From contig JAJDUJ010000018.1 in assembly GCA_022826705.1 (NCBI GenBank), forward strand, positions 62,001 to 126,000: DNA of 64,000 bases, written 5' to 3'. The position numbers and the translations under genes were made by a program. The DNA is from Acidimicrobiia bacterium (GTDB lineage Bacteria > Actinomycetota > Acidimicrobiia > Acidimicrobiales > Bin134). This document shows positions 16,724 to 25,219 of this stretch, one piece after another (within the stretch, counting starts at the first letter, position 1; every line of letters starts with the position of its first letter). Under the pieces are notes generated by a model, which was not told the DNA's origin, searched no databases, and saw only the letters and a list, made by a program, of their open reading frames with translations.

Positions 16724-19615
16724 TCAGCCGTCGCTGATGGCGATGGCGCGCTCGTCGGTGCCGAGGTAGCTGGCGATCACGAGGGGGTCGTTGCGGACCT
16801 CGGAGGGGGAGCCCTCAGCAATGACCTTGCCGGCTTCCAGGCAATACACCCGGTCGCTGATGCTCATGATGAGGGGCATGTCGTGCTCGATGATCAGCAT
16901 GGCCGCCCCCAGCTCCCGGCGGATGTTGACGATGAGCGGTCCGAATGCCTCGGTCTCCCGCTGGGCCACCCCAGCCGTGGGCTCATCGAGGCAAAGCACC
17001 CGGGTGCCCAGGGCCAGCAGCCCAGTGATCTCCACGATGCGGCGGGTCCCGGTGGACAAGTCGCTGATATAGGAATCCGCGTAGCGCCCCAACCCCAAGT
17101 AGTCGATGAGCTCGTCGGCCTCGGCCCGCCGCCGCCGCTCCAAGGCAAATGTGTGGGGGAGGTGCAGGGCCGTGCTCAGGAGTGGCGTGCGGCCCCGGGC
17201 TTCCAAGGCCACCTGCACCGTTTCTCGAACCGTCAGCTCCGGGAACAGCGACGCGGTTTGGAAGGTGCGTCCCAACCCGGCTCGAGCCCGACGGGAAGCA
17301 GAAAGCCGGGTGATGTCGGTGCCGAGCAGTTCCACTCGGCCGCTGGACGGCACGTAGCCTCCCACCGCATTCATGAACGTGGACTTTCCGGCGCCGTTGG
17401 TGCCGATGAGGCCCACGATCTCGTCGGGATGGACCACCACGGTGGCCTCCGAAACCGCATTCACGCCGCCGAACCGCACACTGATGTCGTGCCCGGCCAG
17501 CATGGGATCGGTGGCTGGCCGGGGATCGTCAACCCGGGTCAGGCTGGTGGGAGCGGCTTGGATGGTCTTGCCGCCGGGATCGGGTCCGAGTCGTCGCTCG
17601 GCTAGGCCGATGAGGGCGTTTCGTGCGCTGTAGCCGATCTGGATGAGCCCGCCCGGAAAGTACATCAGCACCAGCAGGAGCCCGATGCTGGAAGAGAACA
17701 GTGCAACGGTTTCCGCATTGTTGAACAGATTCGGGAGGCCGTAGACCCAAATCGCCCCCAGCACCGCGCCGACCGACGAGCCGAGACCCCCGATCACCAC
17801 CATGCCCACAAGCTGCAATGAGTCCTCCACCTGGAAGAACCGCTCGCTGATCGGGACGTTCTGCACCAGGCCGGCCAGCATTGCTCCGCCCAATCCGGCG
17901 ATGCCCCCGGCTAAAGCGAACGAAGACAGCTTGGAGCGCACCGGCCCAATCGTGTAGCCCGAGGCGGAGTCGGCGTTGTCGCGCACTGCGATGATGGTGC
18001 GGCCAACACCTGATCGACGGAGTCGGCTGACAATGATCACCGCAATCAGCAACAAGGCCAGACACACGTAGTAGTAGGTCTTCTGCGACTTGAGGTCGAG
18101 GCCGAACAGCTCGCCCCGGCGGAACGACACCGACGAGGTGTTGCCCCCGGTGAAGAACGGCCTCCGATAGAGGTACTGCTGGGCGGCCAGCGCGAACACA
18201 AAGGTGGTAACCGCCAGATAGAGGCCGCGAACTCGAAGTGATCCGACCCCGATCACGGCCGCCACCAGCGCAGAGAACAGCGCGGTCACCGGAATGGCCA
18301 CCATGAACGGGATGCCGCCGGTCTCAAATTGGACGTCGAAGAAGTCGTACGACAACGCGTCGCCGGGCAAGAACCCGGTTCCCACGGTGAAGTCCATGGA
18401 CAGCCCCCGTTTGAGGCTCGCGGCGAATAGCGCCCCCATGCCGGCGAAGGTCATTTGGGCCAGGGAGAGCTGGCCGGCCCAGCCCGTGATGATGGTGACC
18501 GACAGCCCGCACACCGCAAAGCACAGCACGGTGGCGTACAGCAGCTGGCGGGACGGCAGGTCGGCAATACCGGGGAGCTGAACCAGCACGATGCCGAGCA
18601 CCGCAAGCGCCCCCAAAGCGATTTTGGACAGGTGTCGCAGCCACCACACCTGGCGCAGTCGCTCAGGAATGGCGCGCACCTTGGGTGCGAATGAGAACAC
18701 CCCGGTCTCGCCCTGGCTGCGGCTTTGGAAATACACAGCCACCAGCACTGCCAAGAAGATGACGAAGTCTATGAGTCCGGTTTCGGTAAAGAAGTTGAAC
18801 CGGAACAGGGCGTCGAGAAAACCGATCAACATCCCGGCCACCATGGCCCGCGGAAAGGAGACCATCGAGGCCAGCACGGCAGCCACCATGGCCTTGCCCA
18901 GCGTCTGTGGTCCCAGGTTGGCCAAGCCGGCTATCTGTCCGGTTGACCCGGAGAGCATGATCATCGACAGCGAGGCCAACAGCCCGGCCATCACCCATAC
19001 GAAGGTGGACACCGTCTTGGGATTGATCCCCGACAGCCGAGAGAGGTCGGGGTTGTTGGCCGACGCGGATACCGACTTGCCGAATGAGGTTCGGTTCATC
19101 AACCAGCCCAATAGCAGGGCCAAAACCGGCACCGCGATGAGAATGATGAGCTGGGGACCGCGTACCCGGATTTCGGTAAACCAAACGTCTTCCCAGACTC
19201 TACCGACCACCACCGGATACTTCTGGCCGGCGGCCTCGATGTCGGGAAGCTGGGAGATCACCAGCTGGGCCAGCTGGGCGATACCGACCGTGGCCACCAG
19301 CACAATCACCCGGGGAGAGTTGAACAGCCGGCGGATCACCGTCAGCTCCACTGCGGCGGCGAACAAGACCCCCAGCGCCAGCGATAGCGCGAGCGCCAGC
19401 CAGAACCCCCAGCCGTAGTTCAGCACCAGCAGCGCCATCATCGAAGCGGAGATGATGCCCATGTTGCCCACCGCGAAGTTGATTACCCGGGTGGACCGGT
19501 AGATCAACACGATCCCCAAGGCAACCAGCCCGGTCACCAGGCCGTTGACTACCCCGTTGAAGGCCAACTGCTGGGTGATCCAGGTCCCGACCACAGAGGC
19601 GGAGGCGATTTCCAT
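16724..19615 (-). CDS. LivH-LivM-LivG fused branched-chain-type ABC transporter, set 1
   Basis: A 963-residue triple fusion. About 1-310 is a LivH-type permease (GLVALGIVLIYRS, INFAVGNMG). About 345-665 is LivM (TIITGWAGQLSLAQMTFAGMG and a LGGAMLAGL segment). About 705-963 is LivG: Walker A GTNGAGKST, Q-loop LGRTFQTASLF, signature STGTRRIVEI and Walker B VLCLDEPTAGVAQRE. Normally these are three genes. Such transporters take up amino acids, amides or other small acids with a periplasmic binding protein. Its ATG overlaps the stop of the MFS-LivF gene (TGATG), so translation is coupled. A second copy is at 41254-44124. No binding protein is fused or adjacent; the one at 25220 is the nearest. 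Confidence 0.92.
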   Translation of the reverse strand: MEIASASVVGTWITQQLAFNGVVNGLVTGLVALGIVLIYRSTRVINFAVGNMGIISASMMALLVLNYGWGFWLALALSLALGVLFAAAVELTVIRRLFNSPRVIVLVATVGIAQLAQLVISQLPDIEAAGQKYPVVVGRVWEDVWFTEIRVRGPQLIILIAVPVLALLLGWLMNRTSFGKSVSASANNPDLSRLSGINPKTVSTFVWVMAGLLASLSMIMLSGSTGQIAGLANLGPQTLGKAMVAAVLASMVSFPRAMVAGMLIGFLDALFRFNFFTETGLIDFVIFLAVLVAVYFQSRSQGETGVFSFAPKVRAIPERLRQVWWLRHLSKIALGALAVLGIVLVQLPGIADLPSRQLLYATVLCFAVCGLSVTIITGWAGQLSLAQMTFAGMGALFAASLKRGLSMDFTVGTGFLPGDALSYDFFDVQFETGGIPFMVAIPVTALFSALVAAVIGVGSLRVRGLYLAVTTFVFALAAQQYLYRRPFFTGGNTSSVSFRRGELFGLDLKSQKTYYYVCLALLLIAVIIVSRLRRSGVGRTIIAVRDNADSASGYTIGPVRSKLSSFALAGGIAGLGGAMLAGLVQNVPISERFFQVEDSLQLVGMVVIGGLGSSVGAVLGAIWVYGLPNLFNNAETVALFSSSIGLLLVLMYFPGGLIQIGYSARNALIGLAERRLGPDPGGKTIQAAPTSLTRVDDPRPATDPMLAGHDISVRFGGVNAVSEATVVVHPDEIVGLIGTNGAGKSTFMNAVGGYVPSSGRVELLGTDITRLSASRRARAGLGRTFQTASLFPELTVRETVQVALEARGRTPLLSTALHLPHTFALERRRRAEADELIDYLGLGRYADSYISDLSTGTRRIVEITGLLALGTRVLCLDEPTAGVAQRETEAFGPLIVNIRRELGAAMLIIEHDMPLIMSISDRVYCLEAGKVIAEGSPSEVRNDPLVIASYLGTDERAIAISDG

Positions 19616-21852
19616 CAGCCGCCCTCGGTGCCCAGGAAAACCGCTCTAGCCAGATCGTCTCGTTCGGCTAGCTCCTGGGCCGGGCCCTCAAAGCGCACCT
19701 GGCCCTTCTCCAGGAATACGACCCGGTCGGAGATGGCCAGCGCCACGTTCAACGACTGCTCCACGATGATCATGGTCTGGCCCTGGTCCTTGAGCTCCTC
19801 GATGGTCTCCAGTAGCGACTGCACCACAACCGGGGCAAGACCCAGCGACAACTCGTCGATCATCAGCACCTCGGGCTCGTGCAGCATCACCCGGGCCAGC
19901 GCCAGCATCTGCTGCTGGCCGCCCGATAGGTTGCCCGCCCGCTCTTTAGGCCGATGGGCCAGGTCGGGGAACATCTCAAACACCTTCTCGATGCGACGGT
20001 CCCGGTCGCTGGGATCCCTGCGATAGGCGTAAGCCCCCATGAGCAAGTTGTCGCGGATCGACAGGTCGCTCCACACTCCGGCTCCGCCGGGCAGCATGTG
20101 CAGCCCCATGGCCGCCCGCTGCTCAGGAGTGGCGAAGGTAACGGTCTGGCCGTGCAGACGCACCACTCCTCGCTCTGGGGTCACTAGGCCGGTGATCACC
20201 TTGAGCGCGGTGGACTTCCCCGCGCCGTTGGTGCCCAATAGGGCCAACGTCTCGTGCTTGCGTACTTCAAACCCGAGGTCGAACAGCACCTGCACTTGCC
20301 CGTAGCTGAAATCGACATCGGTCACCTGGATAGCTGGGATGTCGTCAGGGTCGGTCTCGGCTTGGCGGCGCTCCTCGTTCTGTTCTTCCCGCAGCTCGCT
20401 GACTACCAACGAGAGGTCGCGGCGCAGCCGGTTGGCCCCTCGTAGCACGAAGTAGGCCCCGATCGGCATGGCTGTGGCGGTGATGATGGTGATGGCGGTT
20501 TGCTCGCCTAGCTCATTTTGGAGGAAGCCGGCGATGATGCTGCCTCCCACACCGCCGACCATGACCATGAAGAACGTCAGAAACGCAGTGCCCATGCCCC
20601 GCAGCCGGTAGGGGAACACCGCTTGGATGGCGGGCTGCACCATGGCGAAAGCTCCGCCCAAGAAGGTGGAGTTGATGGCGGACAGAATCATGAACAAAGC
20701 GAGGTTGGGCATGGCGTATTGGATAGGAACCAGCACGCCGATGGGCAGGAGGAGGATGCCGATGAGCCGGATGGCCCGGTCGGGGTCCTTGCGAAACGTG
20801 GCGTCGAACCGGCGTCCGACGAACGGCAAGAACATGATCAGCCCAATGCCAGCGGGGGCCACCGCCAAGCCGCGCTCCAAGGCGTCGAGGCCGAACTCCT
20901 CTTCCAAGAAGAACGACTGGATCGAGCCGGCCGGGAAGAGGGCGAATCCCATGGCCGCAAAGGCAATGGTCATGTTGCGGATGGTGTCGATGTTCCAGAT
21001 GCGGGTGAAGGCGGCCTCCACCGAGATGGGCATCTTGTTGTCCTGCTTGAGCCCGGCACCCAGAACGTGCTTCTGCTCCCACTGGCCCCGGGGCGGCTCC
21101 CGCAGGAAGAAGGCCAAGAACGCCAACGCCGCGGTGGGCAGCCCGAGCAGGTAGAACGCCCACCGCCAGCCGTCGTCGCCGCCGATCCACACCGCGATGC
21201 CCCCGGCCAGGATCGGGCTGATGGCGGAGAACACCCGGCCCACCCCGGCGTTGGTGGCGTACATGCGGCCCCGGGTCTGAAGCGGGTAGGTGTCGGCCAG
21301 CATGCTGGGATGCACGGTGATGGTGTTGGCCTTGGACATGCCGGCGAAGAACCGCATGAAGAAAAACATCAGGGCATTCACCGCCGCCCCCGACAGGGCG
21401 CTGAACGCGGCGAAGGCCCCGCTGGCGATGCCCACGATGGGACCGCGGCGGAAGCGGTCGGCCAGCCACCCCATCGGGCCGGCACCCAGCACAAAGAACA
21501 TGAGCGAGGCGGTGCTGATGGCGGTGATGGCCCCGTCGCTCACCCCGAAGCTCTCGCCGATGTCGGGCCCCAAGATGGCCACCGCACTGTTCTCCAGTTC
21601 GTCGAGGCTGTTCAGCGCCAAAAGCACGACGAAGGTCTGGAATCCGCCTTTGCGCAGGCCCTCCTTGAGGGTGGTCTGCTCGCCGCCCACACCGGGCAGC
21701 AAATCGTCGGGGAACAAGACGTCGGCTTTCTGGGCATCGCGCCGGGCAGCCTCGCCCTCGAGCACCGTTGTCGCCAGAGCGTCTATCGACTCGCCCTGGG
21801 CATGTTCCTCGGCCAACTGTCCCCCCGAATTGAGCAGGCTTAGATGGCCCAT
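19615..21852 (-). CDS. MFS permease fused to a LivF-type ABC ATPase, set 1
   Basis: A 745-residue hybrid. After a hydrophilic N-terminus, residues about 70-475 are a 12-helix MFS-like permease: motif A GWLADRFRR (128-136), FFMRFFAGMSKAN, and a central REPPRGQWEQ loop. A charged stretch (about 478-503) leads to a complete LivF ATPase: Walker A GTNGAGKST (540-548), signature NLSGGQQQM, Walker B VLMIDELSLGLAP and a H-loop-like IIVEQSLN. LivF normally pairs with LivG; here its partner is the LivHMG protein encoded next with a TGATG overlap. So one complex may contain ABC permease and MFS domains (inference). The 44124-46361 protein has the same plan and length. Substrate unknown. Confidence 0.9.
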   Translation of the reverse strand: MGHLSLLNSGGQLAEEHAQGESIDALATTVLEGEAARRDAQKADVLFPDDLLPGVGGEQTTLKEGLRKGGFQTFVVLLALNSLDELENSAVAILGPDIGESFGVSDGAITAISTASLMFFVLGAGPMGWLADRFRRGPIVGIASGAFAAFSALSGAAVNALMFFFMRFFAGMSKANTITVHPSMLADTYPLQTRGRMYATNAGVGRVFSAISPILAGGIAVWIGGDDGWRWAFYLLGLPTAALAFLAFFLREPPRGQWEQKHVLGAGLKQDNKMPISVEAAFTRIWNIDTIRNMTIAFAAMGFALFPAGSIQSFFLEEEFGLDALERGLAVAPAGIGLIMFLPFVGRRFDATFRKDPDRAIRLIGILLLPIGVLVPIQYAMPNLALFMILSAINSTFLGGAFAMVQPAIQAVFPYRLRGMGTAFLTFFMVMVGGVGGSIIAGFLQNELGEQTAITIITATAMPIGAYFVLRGANRLRRDLSLVVSELREEQNEERRQAETDPDDIPAIQVTDVDFSYGQVQVLFDLGFEVRKHETLALLGTNGAGKSTALKVITGLVTPERGVVRLHGQTVTFATPEQRAAMGLHMLPGGAGVWSDLSIRDNLLMGAYAYRRDPSDRDRRIEKVFEMFPDLAHRPKERAGNLSGGQQQMLALARVMLHEPEVLMIDELSLGLAPVVVQSLLETIEELKDQGQTMIIVEQSLNVALAISDRVVFLEKGQVRFEGPAQELAERDDLARAVFLGTEGG

Positions 21853-21904
21853 GAGACTAGCGTGACCAGATCAAGCCGATGCCAGAGCCAAGCCGAGGGA
21901 TTTG

Positions 21905-23479
21905 ATGAGGGCACCATCCAACGTTGCGGTAGTTCTGCTGGATTCGCTGAACCGGCACATGCTGGGGTGCTACGGGGGCACCGAGTTTGAGACGCCGAAC
22001 TTTGACCGGTTCGCGGCTGAGCGGGCCACCCGGTTCACCCGCCATGTGACCGGGTCGCTGCCGTGCATGCCGGCCCGCCATGACATTTTGTGCGGGGCGT
22101 TGGACTTTCTGTGGAAGCCGTGGGGGTCGATCGAGCTGTGGGAGGAGCCCATCACCCGGGTGCTGCGCCACCAAGGCGTGACCACCGCGCTGGTCACCGA
22201 TCATCCCCACCTGTTTGAGACCGGCGGGGAGAACTACCACACCGACTTCCACTGCTGGGACTACCTCCGAGGCCATACCACTGACCCGTGGCGCACCTAC
22301 TACGACCCCACCTGGGTGGGGGCTCCGGCCATGCCGGCCAAAAAGGGCGGCTGGTGGTGGACCAAGACATGGGGCATGGAGGAGATGGATCGGGGCTACG
22401 ACCGGGCCCGCACCTTCTTCCGGGCCGAGGAGGACTATCCCGGGCCGATGACTATGAGCGCGGCGGCCCGGTTCTTGGCTGAGGCCGCCCCGCACCACGA
22501 CCGGTGGTTCTTGTTCGTGGACGAGTTTGACCCCCACGAGCCGTTCGACACGCCCGCGCCGTGGGCCGGTCGCTACCACGATGAGGTGTGGGACGACGAG
22601 TGGATCATCTGGCCCCCCTACGCCGACGGGGCCATCAGCGTGGGAAACCTGTCCGAGCGGGAAGCTCGCCACGTGCGGGGCAACTACGGGGCCAAGCTGT
22701 CGATGATCGACCACTGGTTCGGTCAGATCCTCGATCGATTCGACGAGCAGAACCTGTGGGACGACACCGCTCTGATCGTCTGTACCGACCACGGCCACTA
22801 TCTGGGCGAGGAGCGGGAGGGCCGTGACGTCTGGGGCAAGCCCGGGGTGCCTCAATACGAGCCGATGGGCCACACGCCGCTGTTGATGTCGTGGCCCGGC
22901 AAACCGGGCGGGGGAACTTGCGAGGCGCTGACCACCAACGTGGACATCTTCGCCACCGTGGCCGACGTGTTTGACGCCGAGGTGAAGCAGACCACCCACG
23001 GCCGCTCCATGGCCCCGCTGGTTACCGGCGAGGCCAACTCCATCAGGGAATGGGCGTTGGGAGGCGTCTACGGCGGCTGGGTGCAGGTGACCGACGGCCA
23101 GCACAAGTACGCCCGGGGAGCCGAGGGCGAGAACTTCCCAATCTCCATGTGGTCCAACCGATGGTCCACCGTGCCGTTCGGCGAGATGGGCTTTCCCGGC
23201 CTCCCGGTTCCCGACCACCGGGCCTGGCTCGACACGATGCCAGGCTCGGAGGTGCCGGTGATCCGCCAGCCCTACCAGCCGGGCGACACCCTCCCGCTAT
23301 GGGTGACGGTGAACAACTGCAACGACCGCCATTTCCTGTTCGACCTCGACATCGACCCCGATGAGCAGGAGAACCGGAGCAGCGAATCGGGAGACCGGGA
23401 GATGGTCGAACTGCTCCATACTGCGCTCAGCGAGTTGCAAGCCCCCGACGACCAATTCACCCGGCTGGGGCTGAGCTAG
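21905..23479 (+). CDS. Sulfatase (tandem copy 1)
   Basis: A 524-residue alkaline-phosphatase-superfamily sulfatase. CMPAR (Cys54) matches the CxPxR code in which a formylglycine-generating enzyme converts Cys to the catalytic aldehyde; LLDS at 11-14 and the later VCTDHGHYLGE give metal ligands. The ATG at 21905 follows GAGGG. It hydrolyses sulfate or related esters; no signal peptide is seen, so it probably acts in the cytoplasm. It is divergent from the MFS-LivF gene (52-base gap). The next gene is a near-copy with about nine in ten residues alike by eye, so this is a recent duplication. Substrate unknown, possibly something imported by the neighbouring transporter. Confidence 0.93.
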   Translation: MRAPSNVAVVLLDSLNRHMLGCYGGTEFETPNFDRFAAERATRFTRHVTGSLPCMPARHDILCGALDFLWKPWGSIELWEEPITRVLRHQGVTTALVTDHPHLFETGGENYHTDFHCWDYLRGHTTDPWRTYYDPTWVGAPAMPAKKGGWWWTKTWGMEEMDRGYDRARTFFRAEEDYPGPMTMSAAARFLAEAAPHHDRWFLFVDEFDPHEPFDTPAPWAGRYHDEVWDDEWIIWPPYADGAISVGNLSEREARHVRGNYGAKLSMIDHWFGQILDRFDEQNLWDDTALIVCTDHGHYLGEEREGRDVWGKPGVPQYEPMGHTPLLMSWPGKPGGGTCEALTTNVDIFATVADVFDAEVKQTTHGRSMAPLVTGEANSIREWALGGVYGGWVQVTDGQHKYARGAEGENFPISMWSNRWSTVPFGEMGFPGLPVPDHRAWLDTMPGSEVPVIRQPYQPGDTLPLWVTVNNCNDRHFLFDLDIDPDEQENRSSESGDREMVELLHTALSELQAPDDQFTRLGLS

Positions 23480-23601
23480 TCGGCCAGGGCTAACGGGACC
23501 CGCCAACTCGTCGAGGTCGTTCGGCGTCAGCGGTCGGCGCGCCCTTGCCCGTGCAGGGTAGTTTGAGTGGCTGCATAGTAGGGGAAGAGCAAAGGGACAC
23601 C

Positions 23602-25179
23602 ATGGGCACACCCTCCAATGTGGCGGTCATACTGCTGGATTCGCTGAACAGGCACATGCTGGGGAGCTACGGCGGCACCGAATTCGAAACGCCGAATCTG
23701 GACCGATTCGCGGCTGAGCAGGCCACCCGGTTCACCCGCCACGTGACAGGGTCGCTTCCTTGTATGCCGGCCCGCCACGACATCTTGTGCGGGGCGCTGG
23801 ACTTTCTGTGGAAGCCGTGGGGCTCGATCGAGCTGTGGGAGGAGCCCATCACCCGAGTGCTGCGCCACCAAGGCGTGACCACCGCGCTGGTTACCGATCA
23901 CCCCCACCTTTTCGAGACCGGCGGCGAGAACTACCACACCGACTTCCACTGCTGGGACTACCTGCGGGGCCACGAGGGCGATCCGTGGCGCACCTACTAC
24001 GACCCCTCTTGGGCTGGCTCACCGACGATGCCGGCCCGAAAGGGCGGCTGGTGGTGGTCGAAGATGTGGGGGCTCGAGGAGATGGATCGGGCCTACGACC
24101 GCTCCCGCACGTTCTTCCGGGCCGAGGAGGATTACCCCGGACCGATGACCATGAGCTCGGCCGCCCGGTTCTTGGCTGAGGACACGCCGCACCACGACCG
24201 ATGGTTCATGTTTGTGGATGAGTTCGATCCCCACGAGCCGTTCGACACCCCGGCTCCGTGGGCCGGCCGCTATCACGACGAGCCGTGGGGGAACGAGGAG
24301 TGGATCATCTGGCCCCCTTACATCGACGGGGGCATCGCCTCGGGCCACTTCTCGGAGAAAGAAGGTCGCCACGTGCGGGCCAACTACGGGGCCAAGCTGT
24401 CGATGATCGACCATTGGTTCGGCCAGATCCTCAATCGTTTCGACGAACAGAATCTGTGGGAAGACACTGCGCTGATCGTGTGTACCGACCACGGCCACTA
24501 CTTGGGCGACGAGCGGGAGGGCCGCGACATCTGGGGCAAGCCGGGCGTGCCTCAATACGAGCCGCTGGGCCACACGCCGCTGTTGATTTCGTGGCCCGGC
24601 AAACCCGGCGGGGGAACTTGTGAGGCGCTGACTACCAACGTGGACATCTTCGCCACGGTGGCCGATGTCTTCGATGCCGAGGTGAAGCAGACCACCCACG
24701 GCCGCTCTATGGCCCCGCTGCTGAGCGGTGAGGCCGACTCCATCCGAGAGTGGGCGCTGGGTGGGGTGTTCGGCGGCTGGGTGCAGGTGACCGATGGCCA
24801 GCACAAGTACGCCCGGGGAGCCGAGGGCGATAACTTCCCAATCTCCATGTGGTCCAACCGGTGGTCCACCATGCCGTTCGGCGACATCGGCATGCCCGGC
24901 CTGCCCCCGCCCGACCAGCGGGCCTGGCTCGACAAGATGCCGGGCTCAGAGGTGCCGGTGATCCGCCAGCCCTACCAGCCGGGCGACACGCTGCCGCTGT
25001 GGGTGGCGGTGAATGCCTGTAATGATCGCCACTTCCTGTTCGACCTCGACGTCGACCCCAGTGAACAGGAAAACCGCAGCAGCGAGTCGTCTGCTACAGA
25101 GATGGTTGATCTGCTCCACACCGCGCTCAACGATGTGGACGCGCCCGATGAGCAATACGCTCGTTTGGGGCTCAAATGA
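23602..25179 (+). CDS. Sulfatase (tandem copy 2)
   Basis: A 525-residue paralogue of the sulfatase just upstream, with the same CMPAR formylglycine site (Cys54), the same DHGHYLGDEREG metal region and the same HGRSMAPLL tail. The ATG at 23602 (MGTPSNVAV), preceded by AAAGGG, is chosen over an earlier in-frame start. Differences from copy 1 are spread along the protein (for instance the DEPWGNEEW insertion of one residue and changed YIDGGIASGHFSEK stretch), suggesting altered substrate preference more than decay. It is followed after 40 bases by the binding-protein gene, so the two sulfatases and the binding protein may form one rightward unit. Confidence 0.93.
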   Translation: MGTPSNVAVILLDSLNRHMLGSYGGTEFETPNLDRFAAEQATRFTRHVTGSLPCMPARHDILCGALDFLWKPWGSIELWEEPITRVLRHQGVTTALVTDHPHLFETGGENYHTDFHCWDYLRGHEGDPWRTYYDPSWAGSPTMPARKGGWWWSKMWGLEEMDRAYDRSRTFFRAEEDYPGPMTMSSAARFLAEDTPHHDRWFMFVDEFDPHEPFDTPAPWAGRYHDEPWGNEEWIIWPPYIDGGIASGHFSEKEGRHVRANYGAKLSMIDHWFGQILNRFDEQNLWEDTALIVCTDHGHYLGDEREGRDIWGKPGVPQYEPLGHTPLLISWPGKPGGGTCEALTTNVDIFATVADVFDAEVKQTTHGRSMAPLLSGEADSIREWALGGVFGGWVQVTDGQHKYARGAEGDNFPISMWSNRWSTMPFGDIGMPGLPPPDQRAWLDKMPGSEVPVIRQPYQPGDTLPLWVAVNACNDRHFLFDLDVDPSEQENRSSESSATEMVDLLHTALNDVDAPDEQYARLGLK

Positions 25180-25219
25180 CGCATCTATACATATCCAGCC
25201 ACAGCATTGGAGAAAGAGC

